Numbered from the stretch's first letter, positions 7,784 to 20,045 are shown. The stretch: DNA of 45,927 bases from Vicingaceae bacterium (GCA_029210015.1 JARGOE010000007.1:1-45927); one strand, 5' to 3'. Made by a program: numbers and translations. Notes: a model not told the origin generated them from the sequence alone.

Positions 7784-9082
7784 CTATTTTTTTGTTGCTT
7801 CTTTTAACATTTCTTCGTAAACCATTTTCCATCCTTCCCAGATATCTTTATTAGAAAGAGACTCATTATGCCACACACTTACAAAAGTACCCTTTACGGC
7901 TTTTACTTTTTGCATAATCTCTTTAATTTTAATCAAAGCATCTTCAGCAGATAATTTATTGTAATATTTTAGTGTAGCTTCCATTATAGAAAAAGGAACT
8001 ATTTTAAGTTTGGTGGTAACTTCAGTATCTAAATCATAAAAGTAAAACGGACTACAAATACTAGCTCTAAAACCACTTGCTTCTGCATATCCCATGGTAT
8101 AGTCTTCTTCAATATCATTATCTATTAAATTACGATAAGTACTTGGTAGGTTAAGTTTTAAAAAATGTTGACGACTTTTAGTAGTGTTTCTATGAGTAAT
8201 GTCTTGTAATCTTATTATTTCTTTTTGTAATGTTTCAGTGTTTTGATTTGAAGCGTAAGAAGGATGAATACCAATACTATGGTAATCAGCTAATGATTTG
8301 ATTAATGATTGAAATTGTTTGTTCTTAATGGGAATATTTTTATCATTAACGCCATAATCTCCCAGTAGAAAGAAATATATTGGTTTTATTTGATGGGCTT
8401 TATGTATTTCATTTTGATAATCAAAAGTATCATAAGGGTCCAATTCTTTATTTGTGAAAACCTTTAGTCGTTCACTAAATGTTCCTTGAGGAAAGGATTT
8501 TAGAAGCCCACCAGCCATTCTTAAAAAGCCTTTGTTTTTGTATGCATAGGCATTATCAATATCTAGGGTAGATATAAACTGAAATTTTCTTTCAGGAAAT
8601 TTTAAATTAGGGTAATGGTTTTTAATTTCTATAGCAATCCGGTTAGCCCAAATATTAACTAGTGGCTCTTCAATAAAATTATGTTGTAAGGCTAAACTTT
8701 TTGAGGCAACAAAACGCTCATGCTCATCTTTAATATGAGGAAGATACTCTTCATACCTACTTATTAAATAAAAGCTTGCTGCAAAAGGATCAAATGGGAA
8801 AACAGAGTCTCGGCCAACACTAAAAAAACATTTGTTTTCCTCAAATTCAAAAACAGAAATATTTTGGTCGTTAATTCCTGTTTCAAATAGGATGGAAGAG
8901 GATTGAAAAAATATACCACTGTTTAATTTGTCGGTTGAGTAGTTAATTTTAACGCCATCAGAACTTTCAAAATGTTTTTGGTCATCAGTAATTTCAATAT
9001 CAGTTAATAAAACATCTGTAAAGATGGTTTTAAAGATATATCGCTGTCGATTTGTTATTTTATGGCTGTAAATTAAAATCAC
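7784..9082 (-). CDS. Polysaccharide deacetylase-like (NodB-homology) protein
   Basis: The 432-residue protein has no signal peptide. Its C-terminal half contains NodB-like signatures: FISTLDIDNAYAYKNKG (about residue 167 on, with the metal-binding aspartate pair) and SIGIHPSYASN (near 270, with the His of the HxxSH-type motif). A late VWHNES segment may complete the active site. The N-terminal part (about 1-160) is the less defined region common in Bacteroidota homologues. Such enzymes remove N-acetyl or similar groups from polysaccharides; the substrate here is unknown and the cytoplasmic location is odd for surface polysaccharides. The start is GTG at 9082, nine bases after the radC stop codon. 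Confidence 0.75.
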   Translation of the reverse strand: MILIYSHKITNRQRYIFKTIFTDVLLTDIEITDDQKHFESSDGVKINYSTDKLNSGIFFQSSSILFETGINDQNISVFEFEENKCFFSVGRDSVFPFDPFAASFYLISRYEEYLPHIKDEHERFVASKSLALQHNFIEEPLVNIWANRIAIEIKNHYPNLKFPERKFQFISTLDIDNAYAYKNKGFLRMAGGLLKSFPQGTFSERLKVFTNKELDPYDTFDYQNEIHKAHQIKPIYFFLLGDYGVNDKNIPIKNKQFQSLIKSLADYHSIGIHPSYASNQNTETLQKEIIRLQDITHRNTTKSRQHFLKLNLPSTYRNLIDNDIEEDYTMGYAEASGFRASICSPFYFYDLDTEVTTKLKIVPFSIMEATLKYYNKLSAEDALIKIKEIMQKVKAVKGTFVSVWHNESLSNKDIWEGWKMVYEEMLKEATKK

Positions 9083-9091
9083 TAGGTTACT

Positions 9092-9784
9092 TTATAATAA
9101 GCTCTCATCTGCAAAGCTAAAGTAGTTTTTTTCTCCAACAATGATATGGTCAACTACTAAAACATCCATTATATTGCCAGTTTCTTTTAATTTTTTGGTG
9201 AGTTGTATATCTGCTTGACTCGGTTTTAAATTTCCAGATGGGTGATTGTGAAATAGAATTATCGATGAAGCTAGTAATTCTATAGCGTGTTTAAATATTA
9301 TTTTGGTATCTGCAACAGTTCCTGCTAGACCGCCTTTACTAATAAAAACCTTTTTTATTAGTTCATTTCTCCGGTTGAGGTAAATAGCCCAAAATTCTTC
9401 ATGTGGTAAATCGCTTAGAATAGCACTCATGCTTTCGTAAGCTTTTTGGCTAGAGTTAATTATTGGCTTTTTCTCGCTAACAGATTCTTTTCTTCTCCTT
9501 CCAAGTTCAAGAGCAGCAATAATGCTAATAGCTTTCGCTTCACCGATACCATTAAACTGAATTAAATCATTAATGGTTAGTTTGCCTAATTGGTTTAAAT
9601 CATTATTGATTGAGGCTAAAATCTTTTTAGAGAGTTCTACCGCAGTATCCTCTTTATTACCTGAGCCAATTAATATTGCAATTAATTCGGCATCAGACAA
9701 AGTTCCTTTACCTTTTAAGCTTAACTTTTCTCTTGGTCTATCTTCTTCAGCCCAAGATTTTATATTTAAGTTGCCTTTGTACAT
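9092..9784 (-). CDS. radC: RadC family JAB-domain protein
   Basis: The product has two regions: an N-terminal helix-hairpin-helix part (FNGIGEAKAISIIAALELGR) and a C-terminal JAB/MPN+ metalloprotease-like domain with the zinc motif HNHPSGNLKPSQAD. RadC was once linked to DNA repair, but its real biochemical role is unresolved. The reading frame extends to a TTG at 9802, but ATG at 9784 (MYKGNLNIKSW) is the better start, giving 230 residues. The sequence TACCTTTA lies just upstream and may be a weak -7 box. It is the first gene of the four-gene set ending with the small membrane protein. Confidence 0.92.
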   Translation of the reverse strand: MYKGNLNIKSWAEEDRPREKLSLKGKGTLSDAELIAILIGSGNKEDTAVELSKKILASINNDLNQLGKLTINDLIQFNGIGEAKAISIIAALELGRRRKESVSEKKPIINSSQKAYESMSAILSDLPHEEFWAIYLNRRNELIKKVFISKGGLAGTVADTKIIFKHAIELLASSIILFHNHPSGNLKPSQADIQLTKKLKETGNIMDVLVVDHIIVGEKNYFSFADESLL

Positions 9785-9892
9785 GCGTTTATAAAGGTAC
9801 AAAAAAGCATTTTTTTTTGAATTAATAAATTAGATTTATTGGTGTAATTATTCAATTTAGGCTTATCTTTAGTATATATAAAACAGATTATT

Positions 9893-11347
9893 ATGGTTAA
9901 GTTTATTTCGTCTCTTATATTAATTTTTTTGAGTTACTCCTCATTTTCTCAAGCTTATGTTAAGCTTGTACCATCAAGAGATACCATTAATAATTGTGAT
10001 AATTCGATTAAAATTGTTCCTTATGGGACAACTGGTCCATACGTAATAACATGGTGGGATAATCATTGGCAGCCTAGTACTGGATTGAAAGCAAATAATA
10101 TTTGTGAAGGAACTATTATCTCAACTGAATTAATTGATGTTCACTGCCAACATTTGAGAAATGTAATGTATGTTATGCCAGATTCAATGGCTCAATTATA
10201 TTTAGATACTGTTATAGCTACATTGCCAAGTGCTCCTGGTAATTGTGATGGGAGTATAGAGTTTTATTTTAAAAATGTTCAATCAGGTTTTAAAAGATAT
10301 TTTAGTACACCAAGTAGTGGTGGGTTGACTAATGATTCTATATTCACTGGTTTGTGTGAAAATGACTATACATATTCGATTTCTGGATTACCAGGATGGA
10401 AAACCTTAGGAGAAGTTTCTGTTTCTTTGCATTACACTCCTGTTTTACCCTGTGCACCATTCACTGATTCTTTAGTACTTAGTCCCATTTCTGCTCCTGG
10501 AAATTGTGATGGAGTTGTAACTTATAATACAAGTGGAACATCTGGATCAGCACCTTATCTAAGGTCTATATATAAACCTATTGGATCAGCTTCAGTACAA
10601 GTAAATAGTGGTTTAGATACTTCTAGTTCCTTTAGCTCTCTGTGTGCGGGACCACATATTATATACTCACAAACATATGGAAGTAATAGGTACTTTACTA
10701 GTAGTACTATATTTGTAGATAATCCTGTGATAAATGATTCTACTTGGGGCTCTCCATCCTCAAATCAGATTGACACTATTTTATTATCAGCAATAACTAA
10801 TTGTGGAATTAATTATGATTTTAATGTTGATACAGTTTTTATCAGTCAAATGAATCATATCGCAGGAAATCAATTTGAATTTGAAATTACTGTCATTCAA
10901 GATTTAGATTCAATATCTCAAACTCAAGACACAATTTATAATTACGAAACTGCTGCAGTGGATACAAGCCATCAATTATGTTTTGATATAACATTCTTTT
11001 GTGCAGATTCTTCAGGAATAGGATCAAAAACTATAAACAGTGAACTACATTCTTATATATATTTTCCTTCAGGACCTGCAACATCAATTAATAAATACAA
11101 ATCTGAGCAAAATAACTTTGATATTTATCCTGTACCTACTTCTGGATATCTGAATATTTCAAATTTACCTAATGGAATTAATCAATTAAGAATTTTTAGC
11201 ATAGAAGGGAAAGAGTATCTTGATAAATATATTAGTGAAACTCAGTTACGAGTTGACATGTCTAAATATCCTTCGGGTATGTACTTTATTTCAGTTAAAA
11301 ATCAATTTGGCTATTACTCGACTAAGAAAGTTATACTCAATAATTAA
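9893..11347 (+). CDS. T9SS-exported surface protein with SprB-like repeats and C-terminal sorting domain
   Basis: The 484-residue protein starts with a signal peptide (1-20, ending SFSQ). It has repeated modules around cysteines: NNCDNSIKI near 33, SAPGNCDGSIEF at 113 and SAPGNCDGVVTY at 200, each followed by a glycine-rich stretch and a closing cysteine (GLCENDYTY, SLCAGPHII). This resembles the SprB-type adhesin repeat. The last 75 or so residues form a type A sorting domain (FDIYPVPTSGYLNIS..., IFSIEGKEY, YPSGMYFISVK, TKKVILNN), recognised by the type IX secretion system and cleaved on export. The probable location is the cell surface or medium. The gene is isolated, on the opposite strand to its neighbours, with a TATCTTTA element 21 bases upstream. 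The specific role is unknown. Confidence 0.85.
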   Translation: MVKFISSLILIFLSYSSFSQAYVKLVPSRDTINNCDNSIKIVPYGTTGPYVITWWDNHWQPSTGLKANNICEGTIISTELIDVHCQHLRNVMYVMPDSMAQLYLDTVIATLPSAPGNCDGSIEFYFKNVQSGFKRYFSTPSSGGLTNDSIFTGLCENDYTYSISGLPGWKTLGEVSVSLHYTPVLPCAPFTDSLVLSPISAPGNCDGVVTYNTSGTSGSAPYLRSIYKPIGSASVQVNSGLDTSSSFSSLCAGPHIIYSQTYGSNRYFTSSTIFVDNPVINDSTWGSPSSNQIDTILLSAITNCGINYDFNVDTVFISQMNHIAGNQFEFEITVIQDLDSISQTQDTIYNYETAAVDTSHQLCFDITFFCADSSGIGSKTINSELHSYIYFPSGPATSINKYKSEQNNFDIYPVPTSGYLNISNLPNGINQLRIFSIEGKEYLDKYISETQLRVDMSKYPSGMYFISVKNQFGYYSTKKVILNN

Positions 11348-11380
11348 AAAAGGGAAACTAAAAATTAGCTTCCCTTTAAA
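11348..11380 (-). terminator. Terminator after DUF3467, possibly bidirectional
   Basis: The inverted repeat has arms AGGGAAACTAA and TTAGCTTCCCT (one mismatch) and a short A-rich loop. On the minus strand the stem is followed by a run of six T, ideal for ending the rpoC/DUF3467 transcript. On the plus strand it could also end the T9SS-cargo message, but with a poorer T-run. Confidence 0.75.
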
Positions 11381-11401
11381 TATTATTATTATGTTTATGA
11401 A

Positions 11402-11713
11402 TTAGGCTTCAGCAGTAGGTCCGCCAAAATTCATTGGTATTCCTTGTGGTTCAAGATCTTTAATTTTACCATTAGTAGCTTCAAATTTTTGAATGTTGTC
11501 TTGCAAAGCATTCACTAATCTTTTAGCATGTTCAGGAGTCATTAAAATTCTTGACTTTACTTTTGCTTTAGGCATACCAGGCATAACTTTAATAAAGTCT
11601 AAAACAAACTCAGAATTAGAATGACTGATAATTGCTAAGTTAGAATAAATCCCATCAGCAACTTCTTCGCTTAATTCAATGTTTAATTTATTATCATTGT
11701 TTTCTTGGCTCAT
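11402..11713 (-). CDS. DUF3467 domain protein
   Basis: This 103-residue acidic protein matches DUF3467, typically encoded directly after rpoC in Bacteroidota. Recognisable parts are LNIELSEEVADGIYSNLAII and the ILMTPEHAKRLVNALQDNI segment. It has no signal peptide or membrane segment. The function is unknown; its constant position beside rpoC suggests a link to transcription, which is inference. A strong terminator-like palindrome separates it from rpoC, so it may be made by read-through or from its own weak promoter. Confidence 0.88.
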   Translation of the reverse strand: MSQENNDNKLNIELSEEVADGIYSNLAIISHSNSEFVLDFIKVMPGMPKAKVKSRILMTPEHAKRLVNALQDNIQKFEATNGKIKDLEPQGIPMNFGGPTAEA

Positions 11714-11734
11714 AATATAAAATTTGTTGTAAAA

Positions 11735-11770
11735 AAAAGAGGCTTAAAGAAATTTCTTTAAGCCTCTTTT
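11735..11770 (-). terminator. Perfect 36-bp palindromic terminator after rpoC
   Basis: The arms AAAAGAGGCTTAAAGAAA and its exact complement meet with no spacer. On the minus strand the hairpin is followed by eight T, so it should terminate most rpoBC transcripts before DUF3467. Confidence 0.85.
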
Positions 11771-11776
11771 GAATTA

Positions 11777-14700
11777 TTATTCTTCAATAACTGTCGCTTC
11801 ATCGCTGCTAGCAGCAACTAACTGTTCGTATTCTTCTTTAGATCCTACAATAATGTCTCTATAATCTCTAAGACCAGTACCTGCAGGAATTAATTTACCT
11901 ACAATTACATTTTCTTTAAGACCTTTTAAGTCATCAACTTTACCTTTAACTGCAGCTTCATTTAATACTTTAGTTGTTTCTTGGAAAGAAGCAGCTGAAA
12001 TAAAGCTATCAGTTTGTAAAGAAGCTCTTGTAATCCCTTGAAGTATTGGACTAGATGTTGCTGGTACAGCTTCACGAGTTGTAACATTTTTCTTATCCAT
12101 ACGCTTCAATTTAGAATTCTCATCTCTTAATTCACGTGGAGAAACAATTTGACCAGGTTTTAAATCTTCTGATTCACCTGCATCTTCAACAACTAATTTG
12201 TCAAAAATCCAATCATTTTCTTCCATGAAGTCACGTTTGTTAACAATCGATTTTTCTAAGAATTTAGTATCTCCTTGATCTTCGATGTATACTTTACGCA
12301 TCATTTGACGAACAATTACTTCAAAGTGTTTATCATTAATTTTTACACCTTGTAATCGATAAACCTCTTGTACTTCATTAACAATATATTCTTGAACCAT
12401 TGTAGGCCCTTTAATTGCTAATATATCAGCTGGAGTAATTGACCCTTCTGATAAAGGATTACCTGCTTTTACAAAATCGTTCTCTTGAACTAAGATATGT
12501 TTAGATAAGTTAACTAAGTATTTTTTAACTTCTCCACTTCTTGACTCAACGATTACCTCACGGTTACCTCTTTTAATTTTTCCAAAAGAAACAATACCGT
12601 CAATCTCAGAAACAACTGCAGGGTTAGATGGGTTACGAGCTTCAAATAACTCAGTAACTCTTGGTAAACCACCAGTAATATCGGCAGTACCACCAGCTAC
12701 TCTAGGTATCTTAACTAAGATGTCACCACCAGTAACTTTATCACCTTCATTCACAATAATGTGAGCACCAACTGGTAAGTTATATGTTCTTAAAACATTT
12801 TTCTTACCGTCAACAACAGTCAATACAGGTATCTTTTTCTTGTCTTTAATTTCAGAAATTACTTTTTCAGTAAATCCTGTTTGCTCGTCTGATTCTTCTT
12901 TATAAGTAACACCTAATTCGAAGTTTTCAAAAGCAACTTTACCATCAACCTCAGTTAAAATAACAGCATTATACGGATCCCAATCACAAATTTTATCTCC
13001 TTTTTTAACTTTAGCACCAGGCTTAGTATAAATTTGAGAACCATAAGGAATGTTTCCAGTTGTTAAAACAACTTTAGTTTTTGGATCAACAATTTTCATT
13101 TCAGCAGAACGACCGATTACTAATTCAATCTTTTCACCTGCATCATTTTTCTTTTCAATTGTTCTTAATTCTTCAATCTCAACAATACCGTCATATTTTG
13201 CTTCAACGCTAGATATTCCAGTAATTTTAGAAGCGGTACCACCAATATGGAACGTTCTTAATGTTAATTGAGTTCCTGGTTCTCCAATAGATTGAGCGGC
13301 AATAACACCAACTGCTTCACCTTTTTGAACCATTCTTCCAGTGGCAAGGTTACGTCCGTAACATTTAGCACAAACACCTCTTTTTTGCTCACAAGTTAAT
13401 ACTGAACGAATTTCAACTTCTTCAATATTAGTAGCTTCAATTGCTTCTGCAATTTCTTCAGTAATATGATCACCTGCAGCAACTAATATAGTTTCGCCAT
13501 CCTCTGCATAAATATCATGAACAGAAGTTCTACCTAATATTCTATCATATAAAGGCTCAACTATTTCATCATTATTTTTAAGTGGAGTAGCTATTAATCC
13601 TCTTAATGTACCACAATCTGGATCTGTAATTACAACATCTTGTGCAACATCAACTAATCTTCTTGTTAAGTAACCCGCATCAGCAGTTTTAAGAGCTGTA
13701 TCGGCCAAACCTTTACGAGCACCGTGAGTAGAAATAAAGTACTCAAGTACTGAAAGACCTTCTTTAAAGTTTGCTAAAATTGGATTTTCAATAATTTCTT
13801 GACCTGTACTACCAGATTTTTGTGGCTTAGCCATTAATCCCCTCATACCAGATAACTGACGAATTTGCTCTTTAGAACCCCTTGCCCCAGAATCAAACAT
13901 CATATAAATAGAGTTAAATCCTTGTTGGTCATTTTTAAGGTTGTTCATTAACGTATTCGTTAACCTTGTATTTGTGTGTGTCCAGATATCAATTATTTGG
14001 TTGTAACGCTCGTTGTTAGTGATGAATCCCATATTATAGTTATTCATTACTTCATCAACTTCAGCATTAGCTTTTTCTACCATACCAACTTTTTCCTCAG
14101 GAATCATAATGTCATCAAGGTTGAATGATAATCCACCTCTAAATGCCATTCCATATCCTAAGCCTTTAATATCATCTAAGAATTCTACAGTACGTTTTGT
14201 ACCAGTAATTTTTAAAATTCTACCAATAATATCTCTTAAAGATTTTTTAGTTAAAAGTTCGTTTACAAAACCAACTTCATCAGGTACCATTTCATTAAAG
14301 ATAACCTTACCTGTTGTAGTTTCAATTAATTTTTCAACGATTTCACCGTTTTCAACATCTTTAGTTTTTACAGTAATTTTTGCATGTACATCTAATGCAC
14401 CTTCATTATTAGCAATAATTACTTCTTCTGGAGAATAGAAAGTTTTTCCTTCACCTTTAACAACGATATCTCCTTCAGTTACTTTTTCTTTTGTTAAATA
14501 ATAAAGTCCAAGTACCATATCCTGAGAAGGAAGTGTAACTGGTGTACCATTTGCAGGATTTAAGATGTTATGAGAAGCTAACATCAATAATTGAGCTTCT
14601 AAAATTGCTGCGTTACTCAATGGTAAGTGAACAGCCATTTGATCACCATCAAAATCCGCATTAAATGCAGTACAAACTAATGGATGTAAACGTATTGCTT

Positions 14701-16087
14701 TTCCTTCAATTAATTTTGGTTGAAAAGCTTGAATACCTAATCTGTGAAGAGTAGGAGCCCTGTTCAATAATACTGGGTGTCCTTTCAATACGTTTTCTAA
14801 TATATCCCATACAATAGGGTCTTTTTTATCAACTATTTTTTTAGCAGATTTTACAGTTTTAATTATACCTCTTTCAATTAACTTACGAATAATGAAAGGC
14901 TTATATAATTCTGCTGCCATATCTTTAGGAATACCACATTCGTGTAGTTTAAGGTCTGGACCTACAACAATAACCGAACGAGCAGAATAATCAACACGTT
15001 TTCCTAATAAGTTTTGACGGAATCTACCAGATTTACCTTTTAAACTATCAGAAAGAGATTTTAAAGCTCTGTTTGCATCAGTTTTAACAGCACTAGATTT
15101 TCTAGAGTTATCAAACAATGCATCAACAGATTCTTGCAACATACGTTTTTCGTTACGTAAAATTACATCTGGAGCTTTAATTTCCATTAATCGTTTTAAA
15201 CGATTGTTTCTGATAATTACTCTTCTGTATAAATCATTTAAATCAGAAGTAGCAAATCTACCACCATCTAATGGTACTAAAGGTCTTAATTCTGGTGGAA
15301 TAACCGGAACTACTTTAATTACCATCCATTCTGGTTTGTTTTCGATACGTTTATTTGCAGAACGGAAAGATTCAACAACTTGAAGTCTTTTTAATGCTTC
15401 ATTTTTACGTTGTTGAGATGTTTCTGTATTTGCTTTGTGTCTTAAATCATAAGATAATGTATCTAAATCTAACCTTTGCAGTAAGTCATAAAGTGCTTCA
15501 GCACCCATTTTTGCCAAAAATTTATTTGGATCAGTATCATCTAAATACTGACTTTCTTTTGGCATTGCATCTAAAATATCTAAATATTCTTCTTCAGTTA
15601 AGAAGTCTAAATATTCTACAGGTTCACCTTCTGCATTAACTGCACCAGCTGCATTAATTACTACATATCTTTCGTAATAAATAATTGCATCTAATTTTTT
15701 AGTTGGTAATCCTAAAAGGTAACCAATTTTATTAGGTAATGATTTAAAGTACCAAATGTGCGCTACAGGAACAACCAATGAAATGTGTCCCATTCTCTCT
15801 CTTCTTACTTTCTTCTCTGTTACTTCAACACCACATCTATCACATATAATTCCTTTGTATCTAATTCTTTTATATTTACCACAGTGACATTCCCAGTCTT
15901 TAACCGGCCCAAAAATTCTTTCACAAAATAAACCATCTCTTTCAGGTTTATATGTTCTATAGTTAATGGTCTCAGGTTTTAAAACTTCTCCACTTGATCT
16001 TTCTAAAATCATTTCAGGAGAAGACAAACTGATCGTGATTCTAGAAAAATCACTTGTCTGTTGGTTATTATCTCGCTTAAAAGCCAT
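11777..16087 (-). CDS. rpoC: DNA-directed RNA polymerase subunit beta'
   Basis: The 1436-residue beta' subunit contains the catalytic magnesium motif NADFDGD (residues 476-482). The first zinc site is [20 protein letters not shown] near the N-terminus. The second zinc site is formed by CGTLRG and [15 protein letters not shown] in the C-terminal half. The bridge/trigger-helix region has the usual [16 protein letters not shown] and [13 protein letters not shown] segments. It forms the active centre with beta. It follows rpoB after 35 bases, so both are in one operon. The length is normal for Bacteroidota. Confidence 0.99.
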   Translation of the reverse strand: MAFKRDNNQQTSDFSRITISLSSPEMILERSSGEVLKPETINYRTYKPERDGLFCERIFGPVKDWECHCGKYKRIRYKGIICDRCGVEVTEKKVRRERMGHISLVVPVAHIWYFKSLPNKIGYLLGLPTKKLDAIIYYERYVVINAAGAVNAEGEPVEYLDFLTEEEYLDILDAMPKESQYLDDTDPNKFLAKMGAEALYDLLQRLDLDTLSYDLRHKANTETSQQRKNEALKRLQVVESFRSANKRIENKPEWMVIKVVPVIPPELRPLVPLDGGRFATSDLNDLYRRVIIRNNRLKRLMEIKAPDVILRNEKRMLQESVDALFDNSRKSSAVKTDANRALKSLSDSLKGKSGRFRQNLLGKRVDYSARSVIVVGPDLKLHECGIPKDMAAELYKPFIIRKLIERGIIKTVKSAKKIVDKKDPIVWDILENVLKGHPVLLNRAPTLHRLGIQAFQPKLIEGKAIRLHPLVCTAFNADFDGDQMAVHLPLSNAAILEAQLLMLASHNILNPANGTPVTLPSQDMVLGLYYLTKEKVTEGDIVVKGEGKTFYSPEEVIIANNEGALDVHAKITVKTKDVENGEIVEKLIETTTGKVIFNEMVPDEVGFVNELLTKKSLRDIIGRILKITGTKRTVEFLDDIKGLGYGMAFRGGLSFNLDDIMIPEEKVGMVEKANAEVDEVMNNYNMGFITNNERYNQIIDIWTHTNTRLTNTLMNNLKNDQQGFNSIYMMFDSGARGSKEQIRQLSGMRGLMAKPQKSGSTGQEIIENPILANFKEGLSVLEYFISTHGARKGLADTALKTADAGYLTRRLVDVAQDVVITDPDCGTLRGLIATPLKNNDEIVEPLYDRILGRTSVHDIYAEDGETILVAAGDHITEEIAEAIEATNIEEVEIRSVLTCEQKRGVCAKCYGRNLATGRMVQKGEAVGVIAAQSIGEPGTQLTLRTFHIGGTASKITGISSVEAKYDGIVEIEELRTIEKKNDAGEKIELVIGRSAEMKIVDPKTKVVLTTGNIPYGSQIYTKPGAKVKKGDKICDWDPYNAVILTEVDGKVAFENFELGVTYKEESDEQTGFTEKVISEIKDKKKIPVLTVVDGKKNVLRTYNLPVGAHIIVNEGDKVTGGDILVKIPRVAGGTADITGGLPRVTELFEARNPSNPAVVSEIDGIVSFGKIKRGNREVIVESRSGEVKKYLVNLSKHILVQENDFVKAGNPLSEGSITPADILAIKGPTMVQEYIVNEVQEVYRLQGVKINDKHFEVIVRQMMRKVYIEDQGDTKFLEKSIVNKRDFMEENDWIFDKLVVEDAGESEDLKPGQIVSPRELRDENSKLKRMDKKNVTTREAVPATSSPILQGITRASLQTDSFISAASFQETTKVLNEAAVKGKVDDLKGLKENVIVGKLIPAGTGLRDYRDIIVGSKEEYEQLVAASSDEATVIEE

Positions 16088-16122
16088 ATTGTTGAGTTAT
16101 TTGTAAGTTCAAATTAAATTAA

Positions 16123-19100
16123 TTAGTCCATTGTAATGTTAAGAGATAAACCTCTTAGCTCGTGTAACAATACATTAAATGATTCTGGAATACCAGGAGT
16201 TGGCATCGGTTCACCTTTAACAATTGCTTCATAAGCTTTCGCTCTACCTTTAACGTCATCAGACTTAATAGTTAAGATTTCTTGTAGGATGTTAGCAGCA
16301 CCAAATGCTTCTAATGCCCAAACTTCCATTTCTCCAAATCTTTGACCACCAAATTGTGCTTTACCACCTAATGGCTGTTGTGTAATTAATGAGTACGGTC
16401 CGATAGAACGTGCGTGCATCTTATCATCTACCATGTGACCTAATTTCAACATGTAGATTACACCAACAGTTGCTGGTTGATCAAATTTTTCGCCTGTTCC
16501 ACCATCGTATAGGTAAGTTTTACCATACTGAGGTACTCCTGCTTTAATACAATAATCATTAATTTCTTCAACTGAAGCACCATCGAAAATTGGAGTAGCA
16601 AATTTCTTATCTAATTTTTGCCCTGCCCAACCTAAAACAGTTTCATATACTTGTCCAAGGTTCATTCTTGATGGTACACCAAGTGGATTTAATACAATAT
16701 CAACTGGAGTTCCGTCTTCTAAGTATGGCATATCTTCTTCACGAACGATATTTGCAACAATACCTTTGTTTCCGTGACGACCAGCCATCTTATCACCAAC
16801 CTTAAGCTTACGTTTTTTAGCTAAATAAACTTTTGCTAGTTTAACGATACCTTGTGGTAACTCATCTCCAACTGAAAGAGCATATTTCTTTCTTTTGAAT
16901 TCTCCTAAAATTTCATTAGCCTTAATGCTAAAGTTATTTAAGATTTGACCAATTTGTGTATTTAATTCTTTAGAAGTAGTCCAGTTTTTAGAGTCGATAA
17001 AAATGTAATCATCTATTTTCTCTAATACTTTAATGCTAAACTTAGTTCCTTTAGAAATTATTTCTTCGTTGTAATAGTTTACTACACCTTGTGAAGTTTT
17101 ACCACCAACAACAGCATATAGCTTCTCGATTAGGACTTTCTTTAATCCAGCTATTTCTTTATTGTACTCTTCATCAAACTGTGCAATTAAAGTTTTTTCT
17201 TCAGATCTTGAATTTTTATCTTTAATAGCTCGTTGGAATAATTTTTTATTAACAACAACACCTTTTACAGAAGGTCTCACTTTTAATGAAGCGTCTTTAA
17301 CATCACCTGCTTTATCACCGAAGATAGCTCTTAAAAGTTTTTCTTCTGGAGTTGGATCAGTCTCTCCTTTAGGAGTAATTTTACCAATTAAGATGTCACC
17401 TTCACTAACTTCTGCACCAATTCTAATAATTCCGTTTTCATCTAAATCTCTAGTAGCATCTTCACTAACGTTAGGAATATCGGCTGTTAATTCTTCTAAA
17501 CCTCTTTTAGTATCTCTAACTTCTAAAGAAAATTCTTCAATATGAATAGAAGTAAAGATATCATCTTTAACTACTTTTTCAGAAATTACAATCGCATCCT
17601 CAAAGTTATATCCTTTCCATGGCATAAATGCTACTTTAAGGTTTCTTCCTAATGCAAGTTCACCATTTTGAGTAGCGTAGCCTTCACATAAAACTTGACC
17701 TTTAGTTACTTTCTGTCCTTTTTCTACAATAGGAGATAGGTTAACACAAGTGTTCTGGTTAGTTTTTTGGAAATTAGCTAAGTTATAAGATTTTGCATCT
17801 CCATTAAAACTAACTAATTGCTCGTCTTTTGTTCTGTTATATTTAATAGTGATTGTCTTAGAATCTACATAATCAACAACACCATCAGCTTCAGCATTAA
17901 TTAATACTCTTGAATCTTCAGCAACACGAGCTTCAAGCCCTGTTCCTACAATTGGAGATTCAGCATTTAATAATGGAACTGCTTGACGCATCATGTTAGA
18001 TCCCATCAAGGCTCTGTTGGCATCATCATTTTCTAAGAAAGGAATTAATGATGCAGCAATAGAAGCAATCTGATTCGGAGCAACATCCATTAAAGCTAAT
18101 TCTGTGGGTTCAGCAATAGGAAATTCACCTTCTAATCTAGATTTTACTTTTTCTGTTAAGAAATTACCTTTTTCATCTACTTGAGCATTTGCTTGAGCGA
18201 TAATTTTACCATCTTCTTCCTCAGCACTTAAATAGATAACTTCTTTTTTAAGATTTAACTTTCCTTCATCAACATGACGGTAAGGAGTTTCTATAAATCC
18301 TAATTTATTCACTTTAGCAAATACACATAATGAAGATATTAATCCAATATTAGGTCCCTCAGGAGTTTCAATCGGACAAAGTCTTCCGTAGTGGGTATAG
18401 TGAACATCTCTAACCTCAAATCCTGCTCTCTCTCTTGATAAACCTCCTGGTCCTAATGCAGACATTCTACGTTTGTGAGTAATCTCAGATAATGGATTGG
18501 TTTGGTCCATAAACTGAGATAATTGATTTGTTCCGAAGAATGAGTTAATAACTGATGATAATGTTTTAGCATTAATCAAATCCGATGGAGTAAATACTTC
18601 GTTATCTCTAACGTTCATTCTCTCACGAATAGTTCTTGCCATTCTTGAAAGACCAACTCCAAATTGATTGTATAATTGCTCACCAACAGTTCTAACACGT
18701 CTATTACTTAAGTGATCAATATCATCAACAATAGTTTTTGAGTTAATTAATTCAATTAAGTATTTAATAATAGAAATAATATCTTCTCTAGATAATGTTC
18801 TTACATCATCAGAAATATCTAATCCTAATTTTTTGTTGATTCTAAAACGACCAACTTCTCCTAAATCGTAACGAGTTTCAGAGAAAAATAATTTATCAAT
18901 TACACCTCTTGCAGTTTCAACATCTGGCGGCTCTGCATTTCTCAGTTGACGGTAGATGTGTTCAACCGCTTCTTTTTCTGAGTTAGATGGATCTTTTTGT
19001 AAGGTGTTGTATATAATTGCAAAATCTGCCGAGTTTACATCTTCTTTATGTAAGATAATTGTTTTTGAACCAGATTCAACTATTTGATCAACATGCTCTT

Positions 19101-19947
19101 TTTCTAAAACAGTTTCACGATCAATAATTACTTCGTTTCTTTCAATAGAAACAACTTCTCCAGTATCTTCATCAACAAAATCTTCAACCCATGTTTTTAA
19201 TACACGAGCAGCTAATTTTCGTCCTAAAATCTTTTTAAGACCTGATTTACTAACTTTTACTTCGTCAGCTAAATCAAATAATTCTAATATTTCTTTATCA
19301 GTTTCGTAGCCTATTGCTCTAAAAAGAGTAGTTACAGGTAACTTTTTCTTTCTATCAATATAAGCATACATTACACTGTTAATGTCTGTTGCAAATTCTA
19401 TCCAAGAACCTTTAAAAGGAATTACTCTTGCAGAATATAATTTAGTTCCGTTAGCGTGGAAACTTTGTCCAAAGAATACACCAGGAGATCGGTGTAACTG
19501 AGATACAATAACTCTTTCGGCACCGTTAATAACGAATGTACCTTTTTTAGTCATATATGGAATTGTACCTAAATAAACATCTTGAACAATTGTTTCAAAA
19601 TCTTCATGCTCAGGATCTGTACAGTATAGTTTTAACTTTGCTTTTAAAGGCACACTGTAAGTTAATCCTCTATCAATACACTCATCTATAGAATATCTTG
19701 GTGGATCAACAAAGTAATCTTGAAATTCTAAAACGAATTGGTTACGAGCATCTGTAATTGGAAAGTTTTCACTGAAAACACTAAATAAACCTTCTTCTTC
19801 ACGGTTTTCTGGAGTAGTTTCTAATTGAAAAAATTCTTGAAAAGATTTTAATTGGATATCTAAAAAATCAGGATATGCTAACTGATTTTTAGTTGAAGCG
19901 AAAGATATTCTTTCAGCTTTTTGTTTTTTAACTAACGGTTTGTTCAT
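16123..19947 (-). CDS. rpoB: DNA-directed RNA polymerase subunit beta
   Basis: The 1274-residue beta subunit starts with the usual Bacteroidota N-terminus. It contains the rifampicin region ([39 protein letters not shown]), the [18 protein letters not shown] signature and the C-terminal [20 protein letters not shown] motif that packs on beta'. The rifampicin-site residues visible in this stretch look wild type. The gene is separated from rplL by 224 bases containing strong RNA secondary structure. Confidence 0.99.
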   Translation of the reverse strand: MNKPLVKKQKAERISFASTKNQLAYPDFLDIQLKSFQEFFQLETTPENREEEGLFSVFSENFPITDARNQFVLEFQDYFVDPPRYSIDECIDRGLTYSVPLKAKLKLYCTDPEHEDFETIVQDVYLGTIPYMTKKGTFVINGAERVIVSQLHRSPGVFFGQSFHANGTKLYSARVIPFKGSWIEFATDINSVMYAYIDRKKKLPVTTLFRAIGYETDKEILELFDLADEVKVSKSGLKKILGRKLAARVLKTWVEDFVDEDTGEVVSIERNEVIIDRETVLEKEHVDQIVESGSKTIILHKEDVNSADFAIIYNTLQKDPSNSEKEAVEHIYRQLRNAEPPDVETARGVIDKLFFSETRYDLGEVGRFRINKKLGLDISDDVRTLSREDIISIIKYLIELINSKTIVDDIDHLSNRRVRTVGEQLYNQFGVGLSRMARTIRERMNVRDNEVFTPSDLINAKTLSSVINSFFGTNQLSQFMDQTNPLSEITHKRRMSALGPGGLSRERAGFEVRDVHYTHYGRLCPIETPEGPNIGLISSLCVFAKVNKLGFIETPYRHVDEGKLNLKKEVIYLSAEEEDGKIIAQANAQVDEKGNFLTEKVKSRLEGEFPIAEPTELALMDVAPNQIASIAASLIPFLENDDANRALMGSNMMRQAVPLLNAESPIVGTGLEARVAEDSRVLINAEADGVVDYVDSKTITIKYNRTKDEQLVSFNGDAKSYNLANFQKTNQNTCVNLSPIVEKGQKVTKGQVLCEGYATQNGELALGRNLKVAFMPWKGYNFEDAIVISEKVVKDDIFTSIHIEEFSLEVRDTKRGLEELTADIPNVSEDATRDLDENGIIRIGAEVSEGDILIGKITPKGETDPTPEEKLLRAIFGDKAGDVKDASLKVRPSVKGVVVNKKLFQRAIKDKNSRSEEKTLIAQFDEEYNKEIAGLKKVLIEKLYAVVGGKTSQGVVNYYNEEIISKGTKFSIKVLEKIDDYIFIDSKNWTTSKELNTQIGQILNNFSIKANEILGEFKRKKYALSVGDELPQGIVKLAKVYLAKKRKLKVGDKMAGRHGNKGIVANIVREEDMPYLEDGTPVDIVLNPLGVPSRMNLGQVYETVLGWAGQKLDKKFATPIFDGASVEEINDYCIKAGVPQYGKTYLYDGGTGEKFDQPATVGVIYMLKLGHMVDDKMHARSIGPYSLITQQPLGGKAQFGGQRFGEMEVWALEAFGAANILQEILTIKSDDVKGRAKAYEAIVKGEPMPTPGIPESFNVLLHELRGLSLNITMD

Positions 19948-19982
19948 TAGTATAAATGAGTTTAGTTATTATTAAATTTATT

Positions 19983-20005
19983 TACTTCTAATTAAATTAG
20001 AAGTA
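19983..20005 (-). repeat. Perfect inverted repeat in the rpoB leader
   Basis: TACTTCTAATT and its complement AATTAGAAGTA flank a single A, giving an 11-bp stem about 36 bases upstream of the rpoB ATG. On the minus strand it is followed by AAATAAATTT, so it is a poor terminator. It may be a leader hairpin or an operator. Confidence 0.4.
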
Positions 20006-20045
20006 TTAACTTTTATAAAATATACTATAACCCTTTGCAAATCAG

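Noticed and set aside
14109-14438. Plus-strand 109-codon frame inside rpoC
   Set aside because: It lies opposite a strongly conserved part of rpoC and has no independent features.
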